In this document: one piece after another, positions 24,641 to 36,231 of the stretch | Layout of the letters: every line of letters starts with the position of its first letter | Numbering within the stretch: position 1 is the first letter of the stretch | Assembly (NCBI RefSeq): GCF_000485595.1 | Contig: NW_014577301.1 | Span: forward strand, 62,366-108,607 | Source of the DNA: Priapulus caudatus | Taxonomy: Eukaryota > Priapulida > Priapulimorpha > Priapulimorphida > Priapulidae | Length of the DNA stretch: 46,242 nt | Reading direction: 5' to 3' | Notes under the pieces: generated by a model | The model's input: only the letters and a program-made list of their open reading frames with translations | Databases searched by the model: none | What the model was told of the DNA's origin: nothing | Position numbers and translations under genes: made by a program

Positions 24641-27595
24641 TTTACAGAAACCATAGCTAGACATGTGTTTATATTACTAGATTTAGAAAGGTAACTCAAA
24701 TCGTTCGCGAGATATTAAGCCTATGACGATACCGCCCGTATATTGCCTATGACGATACCGCGCGTATCGTAATTTCTGGTAATTACATTTAAAGCTATAT
24801 CCGTGCCAATAAACTCAATCACAGAAACCATAGCTAAGACATGTGTTTATATGTAATCTAGAATCTTAGAAAGTGTACTCAAATCGTTCGGAGATATTAG
24901 CCTATGACAGATTACCGGCGCGTATTATTAGCCTTATGACTAGACCGCGCGTACGTATATTCTGGTAATAATTAAACGTATTCGTTTGCTTCACATAAAC
25001 TCAAAATTCACAGGAAACCATAGCATAAGACATGTGTTTATATGTATCTACGAATTTTAGAAACTGTTACCTCAATCTCTCCGGATATTAGCGCATGACA
25101 GTACCGCGCTATATTGCTATGATATACGCGGCGTACGTATATTTTGGTAATTAATTAAACTATTTCGTGCTTCAATAAACTCAAAATTCACAAAACCATA
25201 GCTAAGACAAGTGGTTTATATGTATCTAAGAAATTTTAGAATGTAACCTGAAATCGGGTTCGCGAGGATATTTAGCCATGACGATACCGCGGCGTCACGT
25301 ATATTTCTGTAATTAATTAAACGATTCGTGTTTCCAATAAACTCAAAATTCACATGAAACCGTCCGAGCTAAGACAATGTGTTTATATGTATCTAGAATT
25401 TAGAAATGTAACTCAAATCGTTCGCGGAGATATTGCCTAGACGATACCGCGCGTATATTAGCCTAATGACGATACCGCGCGACGTATATTCTGAATAATT
25501 AAATAAACTACATCGTCGTGCCTTCAATAAACTGAAAATTTACAGGAAACCGATAGCTAAGACATGTGTTTATAATGTATCTAGAATTTTAGAAATGGAA
25601 ACTTCAAATCCCGTTCGCGAAGATATTAGCCTATGACGATACGCGCGTATATTAGGCCTATGACGATACCGCGCGTACGTCATATTTCTGTAATAATTAA
25701 ACTTATTCCGTGCTCCAATAAACTCAAAATTTCACAGAAACCATAGCTAAGACATGTGTTTCATATGTATCTCAGATTCTTAGAAATGTACCTCAAATCG
25801 TTCGCGAAGAGGGTAGCCTATGACATACCGCGGTATATTAGCCTATGACTATATCGCGCGTACGTATTTGCTGGTATATTAAACTATTCGTTGCTTCAAT
25901 ACTCAAAATTCACAGAAACCATAGCTAAGACATGCTGTTTATACGTATCTAGAATTTAGAAATATAACTCAAATCGTTCGCGAGATATTAGCCTTGACGA
26001 TACCGCGCGTATAATTTAGCCTATGACTTACCAGCGCGTAGGTAATATTTCTGGTAATTAATTACAACTATTCGTGCCTTCAATTAAACTCAAATTCCAA
26101 AAACCATAGCTAAGACATGTGTTTATATGTAATCTAGAATTTTAGGGAATTAACTGAAATCTTCGCGAGATATTGAGCCTATGACGATACCGCGCGTACG
26201 TATATTTCTGTAATTAGATTAAACTATTCGTCGCTTCAATAAACTCAAATTCACAGAAACCTGCTTAAGACATGTGTTATATGTATCTAGAATTTAGAAA
26301 TGCAACTCAATCTCGTTCGCGAGATATTAGCCTATGACTATACCGGCGTACGTATATTTCTAGTAATTAACTTAAACTATTCGTGTTTCAATAACTTCAA
26401 AAATTCACAGAAAACCGTAGCTAAGACATGTCGTTTATATGTATCTAGAATTTTGAGAATATGTAACTTCAAGATCGTTCGGCGAGATATATTGCCATGA
26501 CGATACGCGCGGTATATTAGCCTATGGGACGGATACGCGCGTACGTATATTCTGATAATTAATTTAAACTATCGTCGTGCTTCAATGAACTGAAAATTTA
26601 CAGAAACCATAGCTCAAGACATGGTTTATATGTATTCTCAGAAATTTTAGAAACTGTACAACTCAAATCGTCTCGCGAGATCATTAGTATGACGATACCG
26701 CGCGTATATTAGTCCTATGACGTATACGCGCGTACGTCATATTTCTGGTAAGTAATTAAACTACTGCGTGCTTCAAGGAAACTCAAAATTCACAAAAACC
26801 ATAGCTAAAACATGTGATTTAATGATATCTACGAATGTTTAGAAATGTAACTCAAATCGTTCGCGAAGATATTATGTTGGCCGTATGACGCATACGCGCG
26901 GATATAGCCTATGACGATATGCCGCGCGATATAGCCTGTATAACGCATACCGCGCGTACGTATATGTTGTAATTATTAAAACTATTCGATGCCTTTATAA
27001 ACTACAAAATTCACAAACACCATAGCTAAGACATGTGTTATATGTATCTAGAATTGTAAAATATTACTTCAAATGTGCTGTCGCAGAGATATTAGCCTAA
27101 TGACGACTAGCTCGCGTATATTAGCCCCACATATGAGTCATACGCGCGCGTACGTATATTTCTGTTAATTAATGAAACATTCGTGTTTTAATAAACTCAA
27201 AATTACTCACGAAACCATAGTAAGACAATGGTTTATAAGTATCTAGGAATTTTAGAAATTGTAAACTCAAATCCTTTCGCGGAGATATAGCCCATGACCG
27301 ATACGCGACGTTTATTAGCCTATGACGATACTGCGCGTACGTGATATTTGTGATTTTTTTAATTTTTAAAGTTTTTAAAGACTTATCGTGCTTTCAATAA
27401 AACTTCAAAAATTTACAAGAAACCATAGTTAAGACATGTGTTATATGTATCTAGATTATTAGAAAATGTAACTCAAATCGTTCGCGAGAGATTAGCCTAT
27501 TGACGAACAAGCGCGTACGATATATTTCTGTAATTTAATTAAACTATTCGTGCGTCCAATAAACCCAGAAATTCCCAGAAACCATAGCAAACATG

Positions 27596-28213
27596 TGTTT
27601 GTATCCCGGCCCCCCCCACTCGACCGGTTCGAGGACCGCATGCTCGTTCCCCAAATCTCCGGTAAAGGGTATTTTTTTCGACGCGAACAAAATCCCGCCC
27701 AAGAATTGTAAAAAGGGGTGTATTTGGACTTTTCACCGTGGAATTGCTTTAAAAAAGGGGTGTTTTTTCCTCTCCCATCTCTTCATCTTGATCATCATAG
27801 AAAACTTTATCAAAATCCCGCGGATCAATATTCCTGAAATTCCTGTAGTTTTGAAAGCTCAATTCAGGAATCTATTCATTTTTCAAATAAAAAATTTTGC
27901 TTCTAGTGCCCTCGCATCACTGAACTCTAACTACGTAGTGTAGGACTGCGCTACCGGTCGACAAGTTCAACACGCTCCACTAACGTCACTACGGCAGGTA
28001 GCGAAGGGATACGTACGGAGTGAAGGTGTGCACGAGTACCAGTCTATACGTAGTGTTCCGGATTTAGGGGGGTTCTAAACAAGGCAGGAAAAACCCGCCA
28101 AAAACCCGCGAAAGGGCGGTTCAGAAACTTTGGTAGTCGCTGAGGCTAGGGGTGCTTTCAAAAGGAGGGAACGAGCAATTTATGCGCTACCCTATAATGA
28201 ACACTAGTGGGGG
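27596..28213. other. Non-satellite insert within tract 1
   Basis: About 620 bp unrelated to the satellite, with homopolymer runs of C, G and T (cccccccc, ttttttt, ggggggg). No recognised protein, terminal repeat or target duplication. It may be an insertion or a chimeric gap fill. Confidence 0.5.
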
Positions 28214-31200
28214 GGCGGTTTATATGTATCTAGAATTTTAGGAAATGTAACTCAAATCGTTCGCGAAATATTAGCATGCTATACGCGCGTAGGGTATATT
28301 TCTGGTATTACATTAAACTATTCGTGCTTCAATAAAACCAAAAATTCACAGAACACAATAGCTTAAGACATGTGTTTATATGTATCAAAATTTTAGAAAT
28401 GTAACTCAAATTCCGTTCAGCGAAGATAGTTTGCCTATGACGAGACCGCGGTGTATATTAACCTTGACGATACCGCGCAGTAACTATATTTCTGCGTACA
28501 TTAATTAAACTATTTCTGCTTAATAAACTCAAAATTTACAGAAACCATAGCTAAACACTGTTTAAGTATCTAGAATTTAGAAAATGTACTCATAATCGTT
28601 CGCGAATATTAGCCTATGACGATACCGCGCGTATATTAGCCTATGGCTATTACGCGCAGTTACGTATATTTTGGTATATTGAATTAAACTTATTCGTGCT
28701 ATCAAGAAACTCAAACATTCACAGAAGACATAGCTAAGACAGTGTTTATATGATATCTAGAATTCTTAGAAAATGTAACTCAAGATCGTTCGCGAGAGAT
28801 TAGCCTATGACCGAACGCGCGGTATATTAGCTGATGACAATACCGCGCGCTACGTATATTTCTGGGTAATAACTTAAACTATCATCGTGCTTTAATAAAT
28901 CAAAATTCCCAGAAACCATAGCCTAAGACATTGTGTTATATGTATCTAGAATTTAGAATATGTTACTCCAACATTGCTTCGCGAGATATTAGCTATGCGA
29001 TACCGCGCGTACTATTAGCTATGACTAATACTGCGGCTACGTATAATTTCTGGTAATTAATTAAACTATTCGTCTGTTAATAACTCAAAATTAACAGCAA
29101 CCATAGCTAAACATGTTGTATAAGTTATCTAGAATTTAGAAATGATGATACTCAAATCGTTCGCGAGATATATAGCCTATGACGAACCGCGCGATATGCG
29201 ATACGCGCAGACGTACGTATATTTCTGGCTGAATGTAATTAAACTATGCGTGCTGTCAATCAAACTCAAAATTCACAGAAACCCATTAACTAAGACATGT
29301 GTTTATATGCTATCTAGAATTTTAGAAATGTAAACCTCAAATCGTCGCGGAGAAGATATTAGCCTCATGACGATACAGCGCGTACGTATATATATTTCTG
29401 CGTAGATTAATTAAACTATTCGTGCCGTCAATAAAACTCAAAATTCACAGAAACGCATAGCTAAGACATGTGTTCTATATGTATCTAGAATGTTAGAAAT
29501 TGCAAACTCAACTCGTATCGCGAGTATTGCCTATGGATATACCGCGCGGTACGGTATATTTATTGCCGTAATAATTAAAAAATATTCGTGTCTTCATAAA
29601 CTCAAAAATCACAAACCATAGCTAAGACATGTGTTAATATGTAATCTGAATTTTAGAAATGTAACTCAAATCAGTCGCGAGAGTATTTGCCTATGACGAT
29701 AACGCCGCGATATATTAGCCTATGACGATACCGATCCGGTACGTATATTTTCTGAAACTTAATTAAACTAATCGTTCGTGCCCAATAAACTCAACAATTT
29801 ACAGAAACCATTCAGCTAAGACATGTGTTTATATGCTATCTAGAATATTAGAACATGTTACCGCAAAATCGTTCGCGAGTATTAGCTATGACGATACGCC
29901 GCGTATATAGCCTATGACTATAATTAATACGCGCGTACGTATCATCTCTAGGTAATATAATTAACTATTCGTGCTTCGAATAACACTCAAAATTTCACCG
30001 AAACCTAGCTAAGACATGTGTTATATATGCTATCTAGAATTTTAGAAATGTAACTCAAATCGTTCGCCGAGATATTCAGCCTATGACGATACGCGCGTTA
30101 TATTAGCGTATGACGATACCGCGCGTATATTAGCCTATAACGAATACCGCGCACGTACGTATATTTCTGGTAATTAATTAAAACATATTCGTGCTTTAAG
30201 TAAACTCAAAAGTCACAAAACCATAGCTAAGCATGGGTTTATATGTATTCTAGAATTTTTAAGAGAATGTTACTCAAATCGTTCGCGAGATATTGCTATC
30301 GACATACGCGCGATATATTGCCTATGCTATACCGACGCTGTACGTATATTTTTGGAAATAATTAAACTATTTCTGCCTTAATAAACTCAAAATCAACCAG
30401 TAAACATTAACGTAAGACATGTGTTTCTATAAGTATCGTTAGATTTTTAGAAAATGTAACTCAGAATCGTTCGCGCAGATATCTAGCTATGACGATACGC
30501 GGCGTATGACGTTACTCGCGCGTACGTATAGTTCTGTAATTAATATAAACTATTTCGTGCTTCAATAAACTCAAAATTGACAAAAAACCCATACCTACAA
30601 CATGTGTTGAATTGTATCTAGAATTTTAGAAATGTAACTCAAATCGTTGCGCCAGATATTAGCGAATGACGATCCCGCGCGTATCGTAATTCTGTATTAA
30701 TTTAAACTATCGTGTTTCAATAAACTCAAAATTTCCACAGAAACCATAGCTAAGAATTGTGGTTTATAGGTACTCTAGAATTTAGAAATGTAACTCAAAT
30801 CTGTTCGCGAGATAGTTAGCCTTATGACGATACCGCGCGATATATTAGCCTCATGAAACGATACGCGCGAGTATATTTCTGGTAATTAATCTAAACTATT
30901 CGTGACTTCAATAAACTCAAAATTCACAGAAAACCCATAGCTAGGACATGTTTTTATATGTATCTAAAATTTTATAGAAATGTACCTCAATCGTTGGCGC
31001 GACCGATATTAGCTATGAACGATACTGCGCGCTATATTAGCTTCATGACTTACCGCGCGTACGTATATTCTGGTGTTTTGGTAATACATTAAACGATTCG
31101 TGCTTTCAATAAACTCAAAATTTTACAGAAAACAACTAAGACATTGTTTATATGTATCTTAAATTTTAGAAATGTAACTCAAATCGTTCGCAGAAGGACT

Positions 31201-31745
31201 ATTGCCTATGACGATGACCCGCCGTATAATTAGCCTGATGACGACTACCGCGGTACGTATATTTGGAAATAATTAAGACTATTCCGTTGCTTCCAAAAAA
31301 ACTCAAAATTCGAGCAGAAAGACCATAGCATAAGACATGTGTTTCATACTGTAGTCTAGGGAATTTTAGAAAAATGTTGTAATCAGATCGGTCGCGAGAT
31401 ATTAGCCTATGACGATACCGCCGCGTATTAGTAGCCTATGACGATACGAGCGCGGACGTATAATTTCTAGGTATATTAATTAAACTATTGCGTGCTGTCA
31501 ATTAACTCAAAATTCACAGAAACCATAGACTAAGACACATGTGTGGTATATGTATCGTAGAATTTTCAAGAAATGTAACTTTCAAATCTTGCGGAGAATT
31601 GGCCTATGACGATACCGGCGTATAATGGTAGCCACATGGACTATACGCGTTGTCCGTATATTTGCTGGTAATTATTTTAACTATTCCGTGCTTCGAATAA
31701 ACTCAAAATTCACAGAAACCGATAGCTAAGATACAGTGTTATATG

Positions 31746-32217
31746 TAGTTCATATACCAATCTCGTAACCCGAGGGCATACCATTCTTGCACTATTTCTA
31801 CGAAGCAGTTTGTCTCTGGAGGTGTTGAGTGTGGGGGGCAAATTTGTCATTAGAGTGCAGAAATGTGCACTGAACACGCGAGATGGATGCCACATAGACG
31901 CGTCTGAAAAGGATTGAAATTTCAATCGGTTTTGTGGAAAAATTGTGCAAATGCGTGGGCCCGGGTGTCGTAGCCATGGTGACCAGGCAGCCACGTTTGT
32001 AGCTCTAGTAAATATAGCCCGCGTACAGCTAGTTGGGTACTATACGCAACTGTACTCTATACAACTGTACGCGGGCTATAGAGTATAGTTACTACTAGAC
32101 CACGTTTGAGAGTTGAGGGCATTGCCATCATAGAAATCTAACTAACATTTATTCTGATAGGATGTCTATATGGATGTCAGGATAGGATGAATTATACTAT
32201 AGGATAGGATGTCTATA
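31746..32217. other. Clean unique segment with 15-bp hairpin
   Basis: No gene recognised. ATAGCCCGCGTACAG at 32014-32028 pairs exactly with 32065-32079 across a 36-bp loop, and CCACGTTT flanks the hairpin as a direct repeat. The last 61 bp (32156-32216) recur at 41349-41409. Confidence 0.6.
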
Positions 32218-32227
32218 NNNNNNNNNN
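32218..32227. other. Assembly gap, 10 N
   Basis: Ten N follow directly after the 61-bp sequence that also opens the clean segment at 41349. Confidence 1.
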
Positions 32228-33029
32228 GGTGATTACTAAATTTAATGATCAAATCACCACTTAATAATCGATTTCTAAAATATATAACTCCAAATAATAA
32301 CACACAATAAAGTTTGCCAGCGCGGAATCGACTGACGTCAAGAATTGCAGTTCGGACCAGGACATCCGACGCGTGTATTTTTACCGTACACGCATGCACT
32401 GCCAGACAGGTGAGTCACAGTACTACAAGTTTAACCTGGCAATATATGCAAGCATCAGTATTATGTACTACTGTAGACAAAAGATGTAGAGTGAACAAGT
32501 ATTTAAACATCTCATTGCGAAATCACGTGGCAATGACGTGTATACGGCGCAATGCGCAGAGCGCCACGTCGCATTTTAGGAAGCAAAAACCCGCACTCGC
32601 GTCCTGTTTGGATACATAGAAATAATATGGATAACCATGGTTAATATATATATGTATATTATAATATAATGTAATAGATATTATTTTTTATGGTCAATAG
32701 CTGTATCAAATTCTCATTCAAGTGTACAAAAATCTAACAATGATTCATAATCGGGGAATGTTACTTGTAGTATGTAACAGTGCAGTGCAGCTGTGGTTAG
32801 GAGTGACTATACGCACGACGGAGTTTAAAGGGAGAAGTGTGGAGGCAGGGGGAGAAGCTGTGCGAGCAAGATCAGGAGGACGAGCTATGCGTGGCGAGGG
32901 GAAGAAGGGAGGCTAGCAGCTGGAGGCAGCGCCCGAGGCGCGAGACGCGAGAGGGAGAACGGCCCGAGTCGCTGGGACCAGGAGGATCACGTGCGCACTG
33001 GAGAAATGCGGACCGAGAAGGGGATCTGC
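32228..33029. other. Unique sequence before purine tract
   Basis: AT-rich sequence, then a GC- and GA-rich stretch from about 32820. No conserved coding motif recognised. Confidence 0.5.
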
Positions 33030-34925
33030 AGGAGGGGAGAAGGAGAGCTGGTGGAGGAGAGGGGAGAAGGGGAAGAAGCGCATTTAAGGAAGGGGGAGAG
33101 GGAGCTGGTGAGAGGAGGGGAGAGAAGGCGAGAATGAGGATAAGGAGGGGGAGAAGGGATGCTGGTGAGGAGGAGCGAGGGCTGAGAAGGAGAAGGGATG
33201 GGAGGGCGGGAAGAAGCTGGTAGAAGGAGGAGGAGAGAAGAGGAGAAGGTGAGAAGGAAGATGGAGAAGTGGTGGAGAGAGAGAGGGGGAGAAGCTGTGG
33301 AGGAGGAAGGGGAAGGAGCATGGTGGAGGAAGGATGGGAGAAGGAGAAGGTTGCTGGAGGAGGCGGAGAAGCTGCGGGAGAAAAAGGAGGCAGGGGCAGG
33401 AAGAGAGAAGGGTGGTGGAGGAGGATGGAAAGGCTGGTGGAGGAGGAGGGGGAGAAGCTGGTGGAGAAGGAGGAAGGCGAGAGAGCTGGGGAGAAGGAGG
33501 AGTTAGAAGGGAGAATGTTGGTGGAGAGGAGGCGGAGAAGCGGGTTGGAGAAGAAGGAGGGAGAATGCTGGGGGGAGAAGGAGGAAGAGAGAGAAGGAGT
33601 GGGAGAACGGAGCTGGTGGAGAGGAGGTTGTAGAAGAGGGAAAAGGGAGCTGGTGGAGGAGAGGGGAAGGGAGAAGGGGAATAAGGAGGGAGAAGGAGTC
33701 GTGGAGGAGGAGGCGGTTGAGAATGGAGAAGGGGATAAGGAAGGGGAGAAGGGATGCTGGATGGAGGAGGGAGGGAGAAGGAGAAGGGGAGAACGAGATG
33801 GTGGAGGAGGAGCGGGAGGGAGAAGGTTGTGGAGGAGGGGGAGAAGCTGAGTGGAGAGGAGGAAGGGTAGAAGTATAGAATGGTGGTGGAGAAGGAAGAT
33901 GGGAGAAGCTGGTGGAGAGGGGTGGGGAGAAGCTGGTGGCAGGAGGAAGGGGAGATAGCTGTGGCAGAAGGAGAGAGGGGGAGAATTGCTGGGTCGTAGC
34001 TTCTTCCTTCTCCAACAGCTTCTCCCCTTGCTCTTCTCTCCCAGCCTCCCTTCTCTCCTCCTTCTCCCCTCCTCCTTCTTACACCAGCTTCTCCGCTCTT
34101 CTCACAGCTTTCCCCTCCTCTTCTCCAAACTTCTCCTTCTCCTTCCTCCCTTCTCCAACCAGCCTTCTCCCTTCCTTCATCACACCTCTCTTCTCCCCTC
34201 CTCTTTTCCACAGCTTCTTCCCTCTACTTCTTCCAACACCTTCTCCTTTCCTCTTCTCCTTCTCCACCAGCTTCTGCCCTTCCTTCTCACCACCACCTCT
34301 CTTCTCCGTTCTCCTTCTCCACAGCTTCTCACCCTCCTCCTTCTCCAACACCTTCTCTTCCTCGTTCACTCCTTCTCACCAGAGTTTTCCCTTCCTTCGT
34401 CCACAACTCTTTATCCCCTCCTCTTCTCCAACACTTCTCCTTCTCCCGTCCTTCCTTCTCCACAGTTCTCCTTCCTTCTCACACTCTCTTCTCCCCACCA
34501 TACTTTACACAGTTTCTCCTTCCTTCGTCCACACTCTCTTATCACCTCTCTTCTTCAGCTTCTCCCTCCTTCGTTCATCCAACACCTTTCCTTCTCCTTC
34601 TCCCTTCTCACAGCTTCTCCTCACTCCTTTCTACACTCTCTTCTCCCCTCCTCCTTCTCTCACCAGCTTTATCCCTCTCTCTCTCAAAACTCTCCCATTT
34701 CTCCTCCTCCTTCTCCACAGCTTCTTCCCCCTTTCTCCAACCCTTCCTTCCCTCTCTTCCCACATGCTCTCTCCCTTCCTCTTCCTCACCACTTCTCCTT
34801 TCCCTTCTCCTTTTCCACAGCCGTTTCTCCCGTTCTCTCTCCTCACACCTTCTCCCTTCCTTTTTCTCCCCAGCTTCTCCCTCTCCTTCTCCACCATGCT
34901 CTCTCCCTTACTCCCCCTTCTCATC
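33030..34925. repeat. Homopurine tract switching to homopyrimidine (giant inverted minisatellite)
   Basis: 33030-33990 is almost pure purine with units like GGAGAAGCTGGTGGAGAAGG. From 34000 to 34925 the complement appears (CTTCTCC, CCAGCTTCTCC). Both halves are built of the same variable unit of roughly 25-40 bp. Very long open frames here are low-complexity artefacts (Arg/Glu/Gly or Pro/Ser/Leu). It could form triplex or cruciform DNA. Confidence 0.95.
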
Positions 34926-35840
34926 TTCCCAACTATGAGTCGGCATACGCGCGCCGTGCGTATAGCCATATGAATATTAATCACCGGCGCGTGCGTTCGT
35001 ATACTGTATAAGTTATCGAGCATGGTTTGTAGTGCAGACTGAGTGTCCAGTAGTACAGTGCACAGGACTTCTTGGCACGTCTCAAACACAAATACATGGT
35101 AATTAAAACACTAAGATGATCTACTATCAAAAGTATTAATGTTTCTCTACTCTTATTTCGCTTATTATTGATCGATAATGTCTGTAAATGCCGTTTAAAT
35201 GTACATCTGCAAACACAGTAGTGGAAGTACACCGCCAGCGTACGCCCTGTGCACAAACAACACTGAATGGTACTAAATGTATAACAAAGACTTGCACAAC
35301 TCTTTCACGATGGATTCGACAAAAAAGAATGTTTGTTCACTTTCCGTATTCTTGGGCGAACCTGAAAGAAAAGGACAGGTCGGCTACAATGACGATTTCG
35401 AGCAATTTACAGCACGAACAGTAAGCTGAGTGAACAGGCACACAGCAGACAGTTTACAGTAGCAGATAACAGCAACATCCGGCGAAGCTTCGGGGGTGTG
35501 AATTTGCTTCCAGTGTAAATGGACGGTGTGGAGGGGACCTGTGTGTTGTATGTTATTGATTGGAGAGATGTCTATCTTTGGCCTACGCCACTCTAGAATC
35601 TTTGCTGTAGGACGACTCGGTATTTATATTATAGAGCCCAATTACATTCTATGGTGGTGTGGGATTTTAAGCATTATAGTTGTACAGGGGTAAAATACAC
35701 AGCCCCGGACCATAGTTATTTCTCTTTCGATGCATATGATTATCCACTTGTTGTGATATGAGACACGGTTTATTGAAAATGTGATTAATGATATTTCTGA
35801 TGTTGTTCCAAATATCTTGCACATATTCCATAATATGGTG
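34926..35840. other. Unique sequence without recognised gene
   Basis: Clean sequence. 35185-35275 shows weak similarity to 46095-46175 (shared agtacaccgc and cgccct..gcacaaa words), so a dispersed repeat may be present. No exon recognised. Confidence 0.4.
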
Positions 35841-36231
35841 CTCTAATGCGTATTGAGCATTAACTTAAGTAATCAAAGATAATGATCAAACAGACTTAAG
35901 AGGTTTGTTTAAACAATAAAAGTTTGTAGTTTGATTTTTCAGAGAATTAGAATATTATTGAGATTTAACTGTTAGAGATGATACAAAGATGATGAGTCAA
36001 ACTGAAAATGATTTTAACATAAGTTAAAGAGTCGATCAATCTTCAGTGATTCTTAAACCTTCTTAATATTTATTATTAAGTTCATGATCATTCGGAGATG
36101 AATTAAATGATCAATTGGCAAGCGTGATAGTAAAATTATGTAAGTTAATACTCGAACTCTTTAACTTAATGATCTGATTATTAGGTTAAAAATTTCTACT
36201 ATTAAAGTTAAATGAACATGTTTTTCCTGGG
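35841..36231 (-). mobile_element. Element end with ..CCTGGG terminus, inverted relative to 24401
   Basis: It is AT-rich and ends with tctactattaaagtt and tttttcctggg, the reverse complement (with small changes) of the element start at 24401. Satellite resumes at once with ataccgcg, so the terminus sits at the same satellite position (GACGA^TACCG) as the other end. Confidence 0.65.

Larger units (their letters stand above)
24117..31745 (+). repeat. Satellite array, tract 1 (155-182 bp monomer)
   Basis: Tandem monomers share taattaattaaactattcgt, tcacagaaaccatagctaag, acatgtgtttatatgtatct, agaattttagaaatgtaact, aaatcgttcgcgagatatta and cgataccgcgcgtacg. A 27-bp box around GCCTATGACGATACCGCGCG occurs once or twice per monomer, giving lengths of about 155 or 182 bp. 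Indels are very frequent and look like read errors. The tract is interrupted at 24401-24640 and 27596-28213. No coding capacity. Confidence 0.95.

Noticed and set aside
24464-24699. Short frames with repeated blocks such as KAAKLPLTLMFKSLSL-like segments
   Set aside because: They come from the 63-bp tandem repeat within a satellite insertion, open on both strands by composition.
24117-31745. Hammerhead ribozyme in the satellite monomer
   Set aside because: CTATGACGATACC resembles part of the core, but there is no CUGANGA and no correctly placed GAAA with pairing stems.
33084-35011. Very long open frames on both strands rich in Ser/Pro/Leu or Glu/Gly/Arg
   Set aside because: They arise from homopurine/homopyrimidine repeats with few possible stop codons; there is no domain, and overlapping frames are equally open.
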